A stretch of DNA of 64,000 bases, taken from Rhizomicrobium sp. (GTDB lineage Bacteria; Pseudomonadota; Alphaproteobacteria; Micropepsales; Micropepsaceae). The position numbers were made by a program, and so were the translations under genes. The stretch is from NCBI GenBank assembly GCA_037200045.1, contig JBBCHM010000001.1:1922001-1986000 (forward strand). The letters are read 5' to 3'. Shown here one piece after another: positions 44,401 through 53,051 of the stretch; the stretch's first letter is position 1, and every line of letters begins with the position of its first letter. The notes beneath the pieces were generated by a model, which did not search any database, was not told the DNA's origin, and was given only the letters and a program-made list of their open reading frames with translations.

Positions 44401-44745
44401 GCCGATATCTATTGGGAGAGCGGCAATTGGGCGGTCGCCGCACAGAAGGCCGAGGAGTTGCTCGGCCAGCGCTGGAGCGATGCCGCGCCGCTGGGCGCGG
44501 ACGAGCGCGAAGAGGTGATGCGCGCCGCGGTCGCCTATTCGCTGGCGAATGACGAGGCCAGCCTGGACCGGCTGCGCGACCATTTCGGACCGAAGATGAA
44601 GGTGAGTCCGGATGGCAATGCCTTCACGGTGATCGCGCAGCGCATCGACGAGCATGGCGTCGCCTTCCGCGACCGCGCCGCGCAGATCGCCTCGATCGAC
44701 ACGCTCCAGGCGTTCATGAAGGACTTCAAGAAGAGGTACGATTGA
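41425..44745 (+). CDS. Large exported TPR protein
   Basis: A 1106-residue protein with a Sec-type signal (ACAFTAGFWSQAKA) and cleavage probably before DTLNV near residue 31. Residues 30-270 look like beta-rich AMIN-like repeats (SAGYARLLFTFTPKAHVTAT; GAYHNFTRLVFDWP), followed by a proline-rich linker near 290-330. From about 590 the protein is helical tetratricopeptide-type (ALGLINLMQAQDPALQSDQQ; LRRA-type repeats to the end). It is placed directly after motE, so a periplasmic motor or envelope role is possible. No name is assigned. Confidence 0.7.
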   Translation: MKFLFSRIVLLRLALSACAFTAGFWSQAKADTLNVSTSAGYARLLFTFTPKAHVTATVDGGVLTLGFDRKTDVTAAMLAQNMSGFAGGGRVDPDGLTYRFALAQPMRIHQSQSVNQVAVDLVPNSFAGTPPDLPPPPPPKTVDVATLPLIAVRSGAYHNFTRLVFDWPQTVKYSVFPGAGKLGIRFETLARVDVSTIARFAPPWVRNAAWRVENGGTIVEFGTDQASGFHDFRDGTKIVLDVLAPKTDADSYRPPGDGKPTVTALTAPTNKPSAISGAQAAEIAATAQKLADANKPAPPPTPPPAATPPAATSPATPPSPAADPAAPLQDANGQLTRGGALLTFAGAANRGSAVFMRGLTAWIVLQGAAPLDALKLKTSLRDFPLAVEAASADGVAVLRITFAQPEQIGAHADGSNLKVTIAPQVSEEPIAIGFSRNQDDATHSSLSTLLPGAIHPVMLTDPVAGDQLVLVPAAAGRAMLAPHDYVEFGVLQTASGLVLTPYIDDLSVTIDRTRVTITHAGGLALTPPTMPAAVSPAAIAARGGSPSFLDFAAWAKYTGGSFLTTERRMRAATARLKPEDAQHARLVLARFYLANGFSAEALGLINLMQAQDPALQSDQQLQTMRAAAEYAMGRYRDAHNDLSAAAFDADRHAAYWRGLIEAAQEDWDNARADLDRAEPVLNQYQPDAQARQRIAKAQAALGQGHLEVADAAIARLPQAIAPELQIEANVVRARLLAAENRGHEAGVLFDAIEKSGNAHAAAESLYYRTDAALKAGVMTSDAAIAALEKLRFRWRGDLLEMKTLRKLASMYFAKQRWRDGLRTLRIAATAFPNDDISRRAQDDMRAAFADLFIRGRADRIAPIEALAIFYDFVDLTPIGADGDEMIRRMSERLVAQDLLGPAADLLSYQIDKRLDGIARAQVATRLAMIYLLDQKPMKALDAIRTTQISTLPDDIGHQRLLLEARAFAALKQWNNALDLIAVDPGADTARLRADIYWESGNWAVAAQKAEELLGQRWSDAAPLGADEREEVMRAAVAYSLANDEASLDRLRDHFGPKMKVSPDGNAFTVIAQRIDEHGVAFRDRAAQIASIDTLQAFMKDFKKRYD

Positions 44746-44773
44746 GCGGTGTGTTGCCGGCCCAAGCCAGACT

Positions 44774-44897
44774 GTCATGGCCCGCGAATGCGGGCCACCC
44801 AGTTGAAATCCGCGCTGCTTGCGAGTTTTGAGTCTTCACGAAGTCTGCGAAGTTTGGCCTTGTATCACCTGGGTGGCCCGCATTCGCGGGCCATGAC
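44774..44897. repeat. 29-bp perfect inverted repeat pair
   Basis: Arms at 44774-44802 and 44869-44897 are exact reverse complements. Each contains its own hairpin GGCCCGC-GAAT-GCGGGCC. The 66-bp spacer is unrelated. It looks like a REP/REPIN-type doublet between the convergent TPR and hydrolase genes, probably also a transcription barrier. Confidence 0.8.
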
Positions 44898-44941
44898 ACC
44901 GGTGTTGGGTGCAGGCACCGAACGACAATGCCTCGCGCGAA

Positions 44942-45739
44942 TTACTTCGAGAGCTTCACCTTCTTGACCGGCGCGGCCGTCACCTCGTCCACCCATGTCA
45001 CCGCGCGCGCCGCGATCTTCTCCCAGCCCGGCTCGCCGACCAGCCAGTGACTGTGACCATCGACTTCCTCGAAAATCGCGCGGCCCTTGTAGCGCTCGGC
45101 GATGCGCTTGACGGTCGAGGGCGGGTTGATGCGGTCGTGGCTGCCGGCAAAGGCCAGGATCGGACAGGTCACGCTCTCCGGATGCACCAGCGCGGCGCGC
45201 TTGGCGTCGAACGCCCAATGCATGATCTCGAACGTGGCGAGGCCGGACTCCGGCACGAAGCGCGCGAACACCTTGTGGCGCTCCGCCGGCGGCAGGCGGT
45301 CGAGCGAATTGGCCGCCGCGATGCCGTAATCGGGCTTCAGCGGCGCGTTCCAGAAATCGCCCGCCAGCAGCATGGTCTGCGCCGAGGCGATCTCGAAGAA
45401 GGTCGAGGGCAGCACGCCCCAGGGCGGCGATGGCGCCAACAGGACGAGCGCCCGCGCCAGCCCCTTCGCCGCCAGCATCTGCGCCAAGAGCCCGCCGAGC
45501 GAATGACCCACAAGCACCGGCGGCGCGTCCAGCCCCTCGATGAGCTTCGCCAGATCGTTCGCGTAATCGACAAGGCTCGTCGTGCCCAGCGCGCGGTTCA
45601 CCGGCACGCCGTGTTCGTGGAAGCGCAGCGCCGGCGCGTGCACAGGGTGGCCCACCGCCTCGAACGGCTTGCGGAATTTCTCGAACGCCCAGGGCCCACA
45701 AAAGGCGCCGTGGATCATCACGATGTCGGAGCGGCTCAC
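44942..45739 (-). CDS. Alpha/beta-hydrolase
   Basis: 265 residues from GTG 45739, which overlaps the rppH stop. Alpha/beta-hydrolase fold: oxyanion-loop MIHGAFCGPWAF near residue 9, nucleophile elbow VGHSLGG near 83, acid region LAFAGSHDRINPPS near 195, and histidine in DGHSHWLVGEPG near 230. The substrate is unknown; esterase or lactonase-type activity is typical. Last gene of the gpmI operon. Confidence 0.88.
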   Translation of the reverse strand: MSRSDIVMIHGAFCGPWAFEKFRKPFEAVGHPVHAPALRFHEHGVPVNRALGTTSLVDYANDLAKLIEGLDAPPVLVGHSLGGLLAQMLAAKGLARALVLLAPSPPWGVLPSTFFEIASAQTMLLAGDFWNAPLKPDYGIAAANSLDRLPPAERHKVFARFVPESGLATFEIMHWAFDAKRAALVHPESVTCPILAFAGSHDRINPPSTVKRIAERYKGRAIFEEVDGHSHWLVGEPGWEKIAARAVTWVDEVTAAPVKKVKLSK

Positions 45740-46230
45740 GCTTCCGGCCCAGCGACGTCGCGGAACGCCGCGATCACCTTGGCGTAGGTGTCGCGCTTGA
45801 AGGGAACGATGAGCCGCGGCAGCGCCTCGGGCGCCAGCCATTTCCAGGCGGCGAATTCCGGCTCCGGCGTCCTCACGTCGATATCGCTGTCCTCGCCCAA
45901 AAACCGCATCGCCAGCCATTTCTGGCGCTGGCCGCGATAGCGCCCGTGCAGCGCGACGCCCAGAAGATGCGTCGGCAGGTCATAGCACAGCCAGTCGTCC
46001 ATCGCCGCGAGGAGCCTCGCCTTGTCGGTGCCGATCTCTTCCTTCAATTCGCGCAGGCCCGCCTGTTCGGGCGTCTCGCCGTCGTCGATGCCGCCCTGCG
46101 GCATCTGCCAGCCCTCGACCGTCTGGTCGATGCGGCGGCCGACGAACACCAGCCCCTCGCGATTGATCAGCATGATGCCGACGCATGGGCGGTAGGGCAG
46201 ATCGTCATGCGAGAGGATGACACGCGCCAT
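45736..46230 (-). CDS. rppH: RNA pyrophosphohydrolase
   Basis: Removes pyrophosphate from mRNA 5' ends to start decay. 164 residues from ATG 46230 (MARVILSHDDLPYRPCVG); the open frame to 46314 is not needed. The Nudix box is GGIDDGETPEQAGLRELKEE near residue 43 to 62. The QMPQGG motif and the C-terminal WKWLAPEALPRLIVPFKR are typical of RppH. 11 bp after the upstream gene. Confidence 0.94.
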   Translation of the reverse strand: MARVILSHDDLPYRPCVGIMLINREGLVFVGRRIDQTVEGWQMPQGGIDDGETPEQAGLRELKEEIGTDKARLLAAMDDWLCYDLPTHLLGVALHGRYRGQRQKWLAMRFLGEDSDIDVRTPEPEFAAWKWLAPEALPRLIVPFKRDTYAKVIAAFRDVAGPEA

Positions 46231-46241
46231 GGATGGGTTCG

Positions 46242-47342
46242 CTATTTCTTCGGAAGAACTATGGCGGAAGCGGGCACCAGAACAAAGCCCCGTGCCGGCA
46301 GGCCCTGTGCCCATTGCGCCACGCGCTCGATCGTCACGGGATAGAGAAAGCCGGCGCCGGACGCGCTGCCTTGGGCGCGCGCGGCGGTCTCCAGTTCCGA
46401 CAGCTCGCGGTCGATCTCCATCGCGGTCTGGATCTTGTCGATGGTGGCGGTGGCCTGGGCGAAGGAGGTGCCGGCGCGGGCGGCGACATCGGGCGCCGAG
46501 GAATGGCTCGCCGCGCCGTTGTCGTAGAACAGAAGGCCGCGCCGCGCGAGATAGGTCATCATCGGCTCGAGCGAATCGGGATCGGACAGGAAGCGCCCGC
46601 CCAACAGATTGGTCACGCCGGCATAGCCGGTGAAGCGCGTCAGGGCCCAGACCAGCCGCTCGGTGTTGGCGTCCTCGGCGGCGCCGGAGCGCAGCGTGTG
46701 CGAGCCCGGATCGCTGTCGGGAAAGTCGAACGGCTCCATCGGAACTTCGAGCAGCACTTCATGGCCCTCGCGCCGCGCCTCGGCGACCCAGCGCTGCACG
46801 TCGCTGGCATAGGGCGCGAAGGCGAGCGTCACCTGGGGCGGCAGGCTGGCGAGCGCGGCGGCGGTCTGCTTGGCGCTCATGCCGAGGCCGCTGATGACGA
46901 TGGCGATGCGCGGCTTGCCGTTGTCGGCTGCCGGCGCCGCATAGGCGCGCATCGGCGCCGTGCCGTCGACCGCGATCCGCGGCAAGGGTCCGTTCGCGGT
47001 GCTCTCGATCAGCGCCGGATCGGCGACCAGGGCACGCCCGGCATAGACCGGCTGGGTGACGGTCGGCGGCACGATGGCGGGCGGAACGGCGGTCTCGCCG
47101 GAGGCGGTCGCCGGCGCGGGTCTCGGCGTGGCGGGATGGGCCAGCGCCGCGGCCTTGGCCGGCGTCTGGTCCAGGCGCAGGCGCACCACCGGATCGCCGG
47201 CGCGCGGGTTGCCGAACAGCGCCACCGCGATGCCGAACAGGATGAGGATCGCGAACAGCGCGAAATAGGCGAAGACGAGCGGTCGCGCCCCGCGCGTTGG
47301 CCGGGCGTCCGCGTAGTCGCCGGTCGTGCCGCTCGCCGCCAT
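46242..47342 (-). CDS. Divergent polysaccharide deacetylase (YibQ type)
   Basis: A 366-residue protein with an N-terminal membrane anchor (LVFAYFALFAILILFGIAVA) and a proline/alanine linker. The divergent polysaccharide deacetylase domain begins near residue 142 (KPRIAIVISGLGMSAKQTAA) with GHEVLLEVPMEPFDFPD near 192 and TNLLGGRFLSDP near 240. The enzyme class usually acts on cell-wall glycans, and the family often sits beside envC and ctpA, as here. Confidence 0.85.
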   Translation of the reverse strand: MAASGTTGDYADARPTRGARPLVFAYFALFAILILFGIAVALFGNPRAGDPVVRLRLDQTPAKAAALAHPATPRPAPATASGETAVPPAIVPPTVTQPVYAGRALVADPALIESTANGPLPRIAVDGTAPMRAYAAPAADNGKPRIAIVISGLGMSAKQTAAALASLPPQVTLAFAPYASDVQRWVAEARREGHEVLLEVPMEPFDFPDSDPGSHTLRSGAAEDANTERLVWALTRFTGYAGVTNLLGGRFLSDPDSLEPMMTYLARRGLLFYDNGAASHSSAPDVAARAGTSFAQATATIDKIQTAMEIDRELSELETAARAQGSASGAGFLYPVTIERVAQWAQGLPARGFVLVPASAIVLPKK

Positions 47343-47393
47343 GGATCAGAGACTAACGCAAGTCACGGTTACGATGACGTTAACGATCTTCTC

Positions 47394-48683
47394 TCAAGCG
47401 TGATCGGGCGACGTGCTGTCGACCGCCAGCGTCTTGTGCAGATAGGCCAGCCCCATCGCGAGCTGGAAATCGTCATAGGCGCGGCCCGGCGCCGGCTCGA
47501 TCGGCTTGCCCAGCGGCTTGGCGGGCGGGCCTTCGGCGAGCAGATGGTGCGGCAGTTCGACCTCGCGCTGGTAGTCCGGCGCGTCGGGGCCGCCGTCGAC
47601 GACGATGTCCGGCACGATGCCCGTCGCCTGGATCGAGCGGCCGGCCGGCGTATAATAGCGCGCCGTGGTCATGTGCAGCGCCCCGCCGGCGCCGTTGTCG
47701 AGCGGCATGATCGACTGCACCGAGCCCTTGCCGAAGCTGAGCGTGCCCATGACGGTGGCGCGGCGGTGATCCTGCAGCGCGCCGGCGACGATCTCCGACG
47801 CAGAAGCCGTGCCGCCATTGATCAGCAGCACGACCGGCAATCCACCCGCGATGTCGCCGTAATGGGCGTCGTAGCGCTCGATGGAATCGGCGCCGCGGCC
47901 GCGCACCGAGACGATCTCGCCGGTGCTGAGAAAGTCGTCCGACACGTCGATCGCGGCCTGCAGCACGCCGCCGCCATTGTTGCGCAAATCGATCACGAAA
48001 CCCTTGAGCGAGGGACCGATCACCCGCTTCAGCGTCGCGACCGCGACGCGCAGATCCGGATCGGTGCGGTCGCTGAAGGCGACGATCTTGATGTAGCCGA
48101 CATCGCCTTCGCGGCGGAAAGTCAGCCGCTCGACCTCGATCGCCTCGCGCGTCAGCTTCACGTCGAACGGCTTGTCGGCGCCGCGCCCGACCGAAAGCGC
48201 CAGCGAGGTGCCGATCGTGCCGCGCATGCGCGCGGACACGTCGTCCAGCGTATGGCCCTTCATCGCCACGCCGTCGATGGCGACCAGCACGTCGCCCTTG
48301 CGCAGCCCGGCGCGCGAGGCCGGCGTATCCTCGATCGGCTCGACCACCTGGGCGCTGCCGTCCTTGACGGTGACGATGAGGCCGATGCCGCCATAGGCGC
48401 CCGCCGCCTTGGTCTGGATCGCCTCGTAGGTCTCCGGATCGAAATAGCTCGAATGGGCGTCGAGATTGCTCAGCATGCCGCCGATGGCGTTCTCGACCAG
48501 TTTGCGGTCGGCCGGCTTGTCCAGGTAGTTGTCGCGCACCGCCTGGAACGCCTCGCCGAAGCGCACCAGCGCGCTTTGCGTCGAGCCGACCGGACCGATC
48601 GCGCCATAGGCGAAATGCGACGCCGCGACGGCGAGGCCGAAACCGCCCGCCACGCCCAGCACCAGCAGGAAAAGCCTGTTCAT
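47394..48683 (-). CDS. S41 carboxy-terminal protease, copy 1
   Basis: 429 residues from ATG 48683; an upstream TTG is weak. Signal anchor (LFLLVLGVAGGFGLAVAAS), PDZ domain near 90-175 (YGGIGLIVTVKDGSAQVVEP), then the S41 core with catalytic serine in NGGTASASEIVAGALQ and lysine in LSFGKGSVQSIMPL. It cleaves proteins at the C-terminus in the periplasm. A paralogue lies directly upstream, 20 bp away, and the two are about half identical by eye. Confidence 0.92.
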   Translation of the reverse strand: MNRLFLLVLGVAGGFGLAVAASHFAYGAIGPVGSTQSALVRFGEAFQAVRDNYLDKPADRKLVENAIGGMLSNLDAHSSYFDPETYEAIQTKAAGAYGGIGLIVTVKDGSAQVVEPIEDTPASRAGLRKGDVLVAIDGVAMKGHTLDDVSARMRGTIGTSLALSVGRGADKPFDVKLTREAIEVERLTFRREGDVGYIKIVAFSDRTDPDLRVAVATLKRVIGPSLKGFVIDLRNNGGGVLQAAIDVSDDFLSTGEIVSVRGRGADSIERYDAHYGDIAGGLPVVLLINGGTASASEIVAGALQDHRRATVMGTLSFGKGSVQSIMPLDNGAGGALHMTTARYYTPAGRSIQATGIVPDIVVDGGPDAPDYQREVELPHHLLAEGPPAKPLGKPIEPAPGRAYDDFQLAMGLAYLHKTLAVDSTSPDHA

Positions 48684-48703
48684 CGTCCCCCCGGACCGGC
48701 CTT

Positions 48704-50035
48704 TCAATTCGCCGCGGCGGTGCCGGCGGGGATGGCCGCCACCTTGCCGTGCAGCAATTGCAGCGCGTAGGTGAGCTGGAAGTCGTAGGGCTTGCCGTCG
48801 GCGCCGGTCTTGGGCGCGTTGGCCGGCGCACGGATCACCGTCTGGTTCGGCTTTTTCGGCAGCGGCTCGCCGGCGAGATGGCCGGGCAGGTCGGCCTCGC
48901 TGGGCCGGGCGATCTTCGGCACGTCGTCCTCGTCGCCGGCGGCGACCGCCACGTCGGGGATGATGCCCTGGGCCTGGATCGAATGGCCGGACGGGGTGTA
49001 GTAGCGCGCCGTCGTCAGGCGCAGCGCGCCGCCGCCTTCGCTAAGCGGGATGATGGTCTGCACCGAGCCCTTGCCGAACGAGGTCATGCCCAGGATCGTC
49101 GCGCGGTGGTGATCCTGCAGCGCGCCGGCCACGATCTCCGACGCCGAAGCGGTGCCGGCATTGATCAGCACGATGACCGGCTTGCCGTCGGTCACGTCGC
49201 CGGCATGGGCGTCGTAGCGCTGCGTGTCGTCGGGATGGCGGCCGCGCGTCGAGACCACTTCGCCCGCGGTCAACAGGTCGTCGGACACCTGCACCGCCTG
49301 GTCGAGCAGCCCGCCGGGATTGTTGCGCAGGTCGAGGACATAGCCCTTGAGGCCCGGGCCGATCTGCTTCTTGAGATCGCGCACCGCGGTCTCGAGCCCG
49401 CTCGCCGTGTTCTCGTTGAAGCCGGGCATGCGGATGTAGCCGACATCGCCCTCGCGGTGCCAGCGCACCTCGTCCACCGCGACGACCGCGCGCGTCAGTG
49501 TCACGTCGAACGGCTTCTTGGGCGCGTTCTTGTCGGAGGTGCGCAGGATCGTGAGCGTGATCTTGCTGCCGGCCGGGCCGCGCATCTTGTCGATGGCGTC
49601 GTTGAGGTTGAGCCCCTGCACCGAGGCGCCGTTGATCGCGGCGATGTAGTCGCCAGCCTTTAGGCCGGCCTTGGCGCCGGGCGTGTTGTCGATCGGCGAG
49701 ATGATCTTGACGAGGCCGTTCTCCATCGTGACCTCGATGCCGATGCCGCCGAACGAGCCCTTGGTCTGGATCTGCATGTCGGCGAACGCCTTGGCGTCCA
49801 TGTAGCTGGAATGCGGATCGAGGTTGGAGACCATGCCTTCGATCGCGGCGTTGATCAGTTCGCTGTCGTCTACGGGGCGGACGTAATTGGCGCGCACCCG
49901 CTCGAACGCGTCGGAGAACAGGTCGAGCTGGCGATAGGCGCTCATGTCGTTGGCGCCATGGGCGGCGGGAAGGATGCCGAGCGCGGCGACGAAACCGATG
50001 GCGATGCCGGCGCCGACGAATGCATATTTGTTCAT
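48704..50035 (-). CDS. ctpA: S41 carboxy-terminal protease, copy 2
   Basis: 443 residues. Signal region MNKYAFVGAGIAIGFVAALG, PDZ (FGGIGIEVTMENGLVKIISP) near residue 94, S41 catalytic serine in NAGTASASEIVAGALQ and lysine in SFGKGSVQTIIPL. Start ATG 50035 overlaps the envC stop by 4 bp. The envC-ctpA pair is a common cell-division/wall-remodelling arrangement. This copy is closer to the usual CtpA, longer in the C-terminal region. Confidence 0.94.
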   Translation of the reverse strand: MNKYAFVGAGIAIGFVAALGILPAAHGANDMSAYRQLDLFSDAFERVRANYVRPVDDSELINAAIEGMVSNLDPHSSYMDAKAFADMQIQTKGSFGGIGIEVTMENGLVKIISPIDNTPGAKAGLKAGDYIAAINGASVQGLNLNDAIDKMRGPAGSKITLTILRTSDKNAPKKPFDVTLTRAVVAVDEVRWHREGDVGYIRMPGFNENTASGLETAVRDLKKQIGPGLKGYVLDLRNNPGGLLDQAVQVSDDLLTAGEVVSTRGRHPDDTQRYDAHAGDVTDGKPVIVLINAGTASASEIVAGALQDHHRATILGMTSFGKGSVQTIIPLSEGGGALRLTTARYYTPSGHSIQAQGIIPDVAVAAGDEDDVPKIARPSEADLPGHLAGEPLPKKPNQTVIRAPANAPKTGADGKPYDFQLTYALQLLHGKVAAIPAGTAAAN

Positions 50036-51324
50036 GTTCTTCTTGCCTTCCTTAGATCGGGTCCCAGGAGGGACGCGGGGCTGGATGCCCGCCCGTTCTG
50101 ACGCAGTTCGAAGTAAAGCTCGCCATCTTGGCTCATTTGCGGCGCTTTGTCCGTTCGCATGCCTGACGGCATGACGCCCACCGGCTCACCCGCCAGCACC
50201 TGGTCGCCTGGCTTGACCACGATCCGGTCGAGCCCCGCGAGCACCAGATCGTACCCAACGCTGACTTCCAGGATCAAGACTTGGCCGTTCTTATGGTAAG
50301 GACCGGCGAAAAGCACCTCGCAATCGGCCGGTGCGACCACCTGCGCCCCGGGCGCGGCGGCAAACGTCACCCCCGGCGCCTTGGCGGAGCCGTCCGCCGG
50401 CAAGATTGTTCCCACCACGGGCTGGAGCAGCGAGCCCCGGCCGCCCGCTCCGCCGGAATTCTGGGCCGTTACAACCACGACAGATTCCTGCGCCGGCTGG
50501 GTGCGCAGCGCCGCGACCCGGGTCAGCAGGACCTCCAGATTGGCGGCCTCGCCCGCGATCGCCTGTAATTTCGTGCGAAGACCGGCATAGGTTACATCGG
50601 CGCTGGCGGCCTGGGCGTCCTTGATCGCGAGGAGTTGATCGAGTTCCACCCGGGCATGGCGCAGCTCGGTCGTGATGCTCAGGGCCTCGGCCCGCCTTTG
50701 CACCAGCGCCGCGCGCGTCTGCTTCAAGGTCTCGATGCGCCGAGCGAGCGCCGCCGCCTTGCCATAGACATCCGGCAGCGAGGCGCCGATCAGCATCGCG
50801 CCGCGCGCCGCGCCCAGCACATCGTCGGGCCGCATCGCCAGCGCCGGCGGCGTGTCGTGCTGCAGTCTTTCGATCACCGCGAGAAGCTGCGCGACCTCGA
50901 CGCGGTCGCGCAGGAAGCCGGCGGAGAGTTTCCTGTCTTCCGCCGCGAGCCGCACGATCTGGGCATCGAGCACGATCTTCTCACGTTCCAGGCTCTGCAC
51001 CCGCGCCGCCGTCGCGATCAGCTTGCGGCGCAGGGCCTCGGCCTCGGCCTTGAGGGAATCGCGGCGGGCCTTGGCCGCGTCGGCCTCCGGCTTGCCCTTG
51101 GCCAGGTCGCCCTTGAGCTGGCGGAACTGGTCGGCGGTCGAGGGCAGCTTGCCGAGGACCTTCGCCGGCAGCGCATGGGAAAGATCGGGCAAGGCTTCGA
51201 CCGTCGGCGCGACGACTGGCTGCGGCACGGCCTGTTCCGTGCCGGGCTTGGCGCGCGGCCGGGGCGGCGACGGCTTCCTGGCGCCCGTCATCAGAAGCGC
51301 GGCCGCGATGGCGGCGGCCAGCAA
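50032..51324 (-). CDS. envC: Murein hydrolase activator (EnvC-like)
   Basis: About 430 residues. No ATG is available at the 5' end: a TTG at 51324, or a CTG at 51348 that overlaps the gpmI stop, would give a normal signal anchor (LAAAIAAALLMTG). A long coiled coil (residues 70-270) is followed by a LytM-like domain, ending LYFELRQNGRASSPASLL, which matches EnvC. The metal-binding histidines of active LytM peptidases appear absent, as in activators. It would stimulate amidases during septation. Confidence 0.85.
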   Translation of the reverse strand: MLAAAIAAALLMTGARKPSPPRPRAKPGTEQAVPQPVVAPTVEALPDLSHALPAKVLGKLPSTADQFRQLKGDLAKGKPEADAAKARRDSLKAEAEALRRKLIATAARVQSLEREKIVLDAQIVRLAAEDRKLSAGFLRDRVEVAQLLAVIERLQHDTPPALAMRPDDVLGAARGAMLIGASLPDVYGKAAALARRIETLKQTRAALVQRRAEALSITTELRHARVELDQLLAIKDAQAASADVTYAGLRTKLQAIAGEAANLEVLLTRVAALRTQPAQESVVVVTAQNSGGAGGRGSLLQPVVGTILPADGSAKAPGVTFAAAPGAQVVAPADCEVLFAGPYHKNGQVLILEVSVGYDLVLAGLDRIVVKPGDQVLAGEPVGVMPSGMRTDKAPQMSQDGELYFELRQNGRASSPASLLGPDLRKARRT

Positions 51325-51344
51325 GGCGCGATGGGTGAGCGCGT

Positions 51345-52916
51345 TCAGGCCGCGCTCTCCGCCGGCTGCTTTTCGATCAGCGAATGGCCCGTCATCTGCG
51401 GCGATTTCGGCAAGCCCATCAGGTCGAGCAGGGTCGGCGCGACATCGGCGAGGCGGCCATTCACAAGCCGCGTGCCCGCCGGCGCGTTCACCGCGATGAT
51501 CGGCACGTCGAGCGTGGTGTGCGCGGTGTGCGGCTCATGCGTCACCGGATCCTTCATCATTTCGATATTGCCGTGGTCGGCGGTGACGAGCAGCACGCCG
51601 CCGGCCTTCTCCACCGAGGCGCGCAGGCGGCCGAGGCATTCGTCGATCTCGTCGACCGCCAGGATGGCCGCCGACATGATGCCGGTGTGGCCGACCATGT
51701 CGGGATTGGCGAAGTTCACGACGATGAGATCGTATTTGCCCGACGCGATGGCCTCTTCGAGCTTCGATATCACTTCCGGCGCGCTCATTTCCGGCTTCAA
51801 ATCGTAGGTCGCGACCTTGGGGCTGGGCACCAGGATGCGGTCCTCGCCGGCGAACACGGTCTCGCGGCCACCGTTCAGGAAGAAGGTGACATGGGCGTAT
51901 TTCTCGGTCTCGGCGATGCGAAGCTGTTTGAGCCCGCGCCCCGCGACGATCTCGCCCAGCGTGCCGGTGATGTTCTCGGCGGGGAAAAGCTGGGTCATCA
52001 ATTTGTTCAGCGCGTCGGAATATTCCGTCATGCCGGCGGCGGCGCAGAAATGCACGACGCGGCCGCGCGCAAAGCCGGCGAAGCCCGTATCGAGCAGCGC
52101 CAGCGAGATCTCGCGCGCCCGGTCGGCGCGGAAATTCGCGAAGATCATCGCGTCGCCGTCGGCCATGCCGGCATAGTCGCCGATCACGCGGGGCACGACG
52201 AACTCATCGGTGACGCCCTCCTTGTAGGAGGCTTCGACCGCGGTATAGGCGTCGGGGAATTTCGTGCCCTTGGCATCGACCATCGCGTCATAGGCCTTCT
52301 CGACACGGTCCCAGCGCTTGTCGCGGTCCATCGCATAGTAGCGGCCGGACACCGTCGCCAGGCGCACGCCCGCGAGGCCGGCCACGGCATCGGCGAAAGT
52401 TTTCAGGAAACCCAGCGCGCTCTTCGGCGGCACGTCGCGGCCGTCGAGAAAGGCGTGCACGAAGACCGGCACGCCAGCGCCGGCCAGCACGCGCACCAGC
52501 GCCGCGATCTGGTCCTGGTGGCTGTGCACGCCGCCGGGCGACAGCAGGCCCATGACGTGGACGGCGCCCTTGCTTGCCTTTGTCCTGGCGATGACATCGA
52601 GCAGGGCGGGCCTTGTGGCGAAGCTGCCGTCCTCGATCGCGAGGTCGATGCGCGGCAGGTCCTGGCTCACGACCCGGCCGGCGCCGATGTTCATGTGGCC
52701 GACTTCGGAATTTCCCATCTGCCCAGCCGGCAGGCCGACGGCGCGGCCCGAGGTCGCCAGAAGGGCGTGCGGACAGTCCGCCAGCATGCGGGTGTAGTTC
52801 GGCGTCTTGGCTTCGGCGATCGCGTTGTCGGTCGGATCGGGCCGCCAGCCCCAGCCGTCGAGGATGCACAGCACCGCCGGACGCGGGCGGGGGGACGGCG
52901 AGGCGGTGGCGGACAT
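51345..52916 (-). CDS. gpmI: Cofactor-independent phosphoglycerate mutase
   Basis: Interconverts 3- and 2-phosphoglycerate. 523 residues, family length. LCILDGWGW near 18, catalytic serine region AGQMGNSEVGHMNIGAGRVV near 66, and the C-terminal metal motif LLVTADHGNIEMM near 450. First gene of a seven-gene operon. Confidence 0.97.
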   Translation of the reverse strand: MSATASPSPRPRPAVLCILDGWGWRPDPTDNAIAEAKTPNYTRMLADCPHALLATSGRAVGLPAGQMGNSEVGHMNIGAGRVVSQDLPRIDLAIEDGSFATRPALLDVIARTKASKGAVHVMGLLSPGGVHSHQDQIAALVRVLAGAGVPVFVHAFLDGRDVPPKSALGFLKTFADAVAGLAGVRLATVSGRYYAMDRDKRWDRVEKAYDAMVDAKGTKFPDAYTAVEASYKEGVTDEFVVPRVIGDYAGMADGDAMIFANFRADRAREISLALLDTGFAGFARGRVVHFCAAAGMTEYSDALNKLMTQLFPAENITGTLGEIVAGRGLKQLRIAETEKYAHVTFFLNGGRETVFAGEDRILVPSPKVATYDLKPEMSAPEVISKLEEAIASGKYDLIVVNFANPDMVGHTGIMSAAILAVDEIDECLGRLRASVEKAGGVLLVTADHGNIEMMKDPVTHEPHTAHTTLDVPIIAVNAPAGTRLVNGRLADVAPTLLDLMGLPKSPQMTGHSLIEKQPAESAA

Positions 52917-53051
52917 GCGAAACCTTTAGGACGGATCGCCCGAAAATAGAAACCGCGCCGCGCGATGTCCATGCAGCCGCCGCGATCGCGCGCATCCCCC
53001 ATGCAGGAAGCGGCTTTGACAGGGCCAGTTCCCGCACCCTGTACTCCACCC

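Noticed and set aside
42379..44778. Long minus-strand open frame (about 799 codons) across the TPR gene
   Set aside because: Antisense to a protein with a signal peptide and TPR pattern; no motif of its own.
46233..48770. Long plus-strand open frame (about 845 codons) across yibQ and ctpA
   Set aside because: Antisense to two well-supported genes; low-complexity translation.
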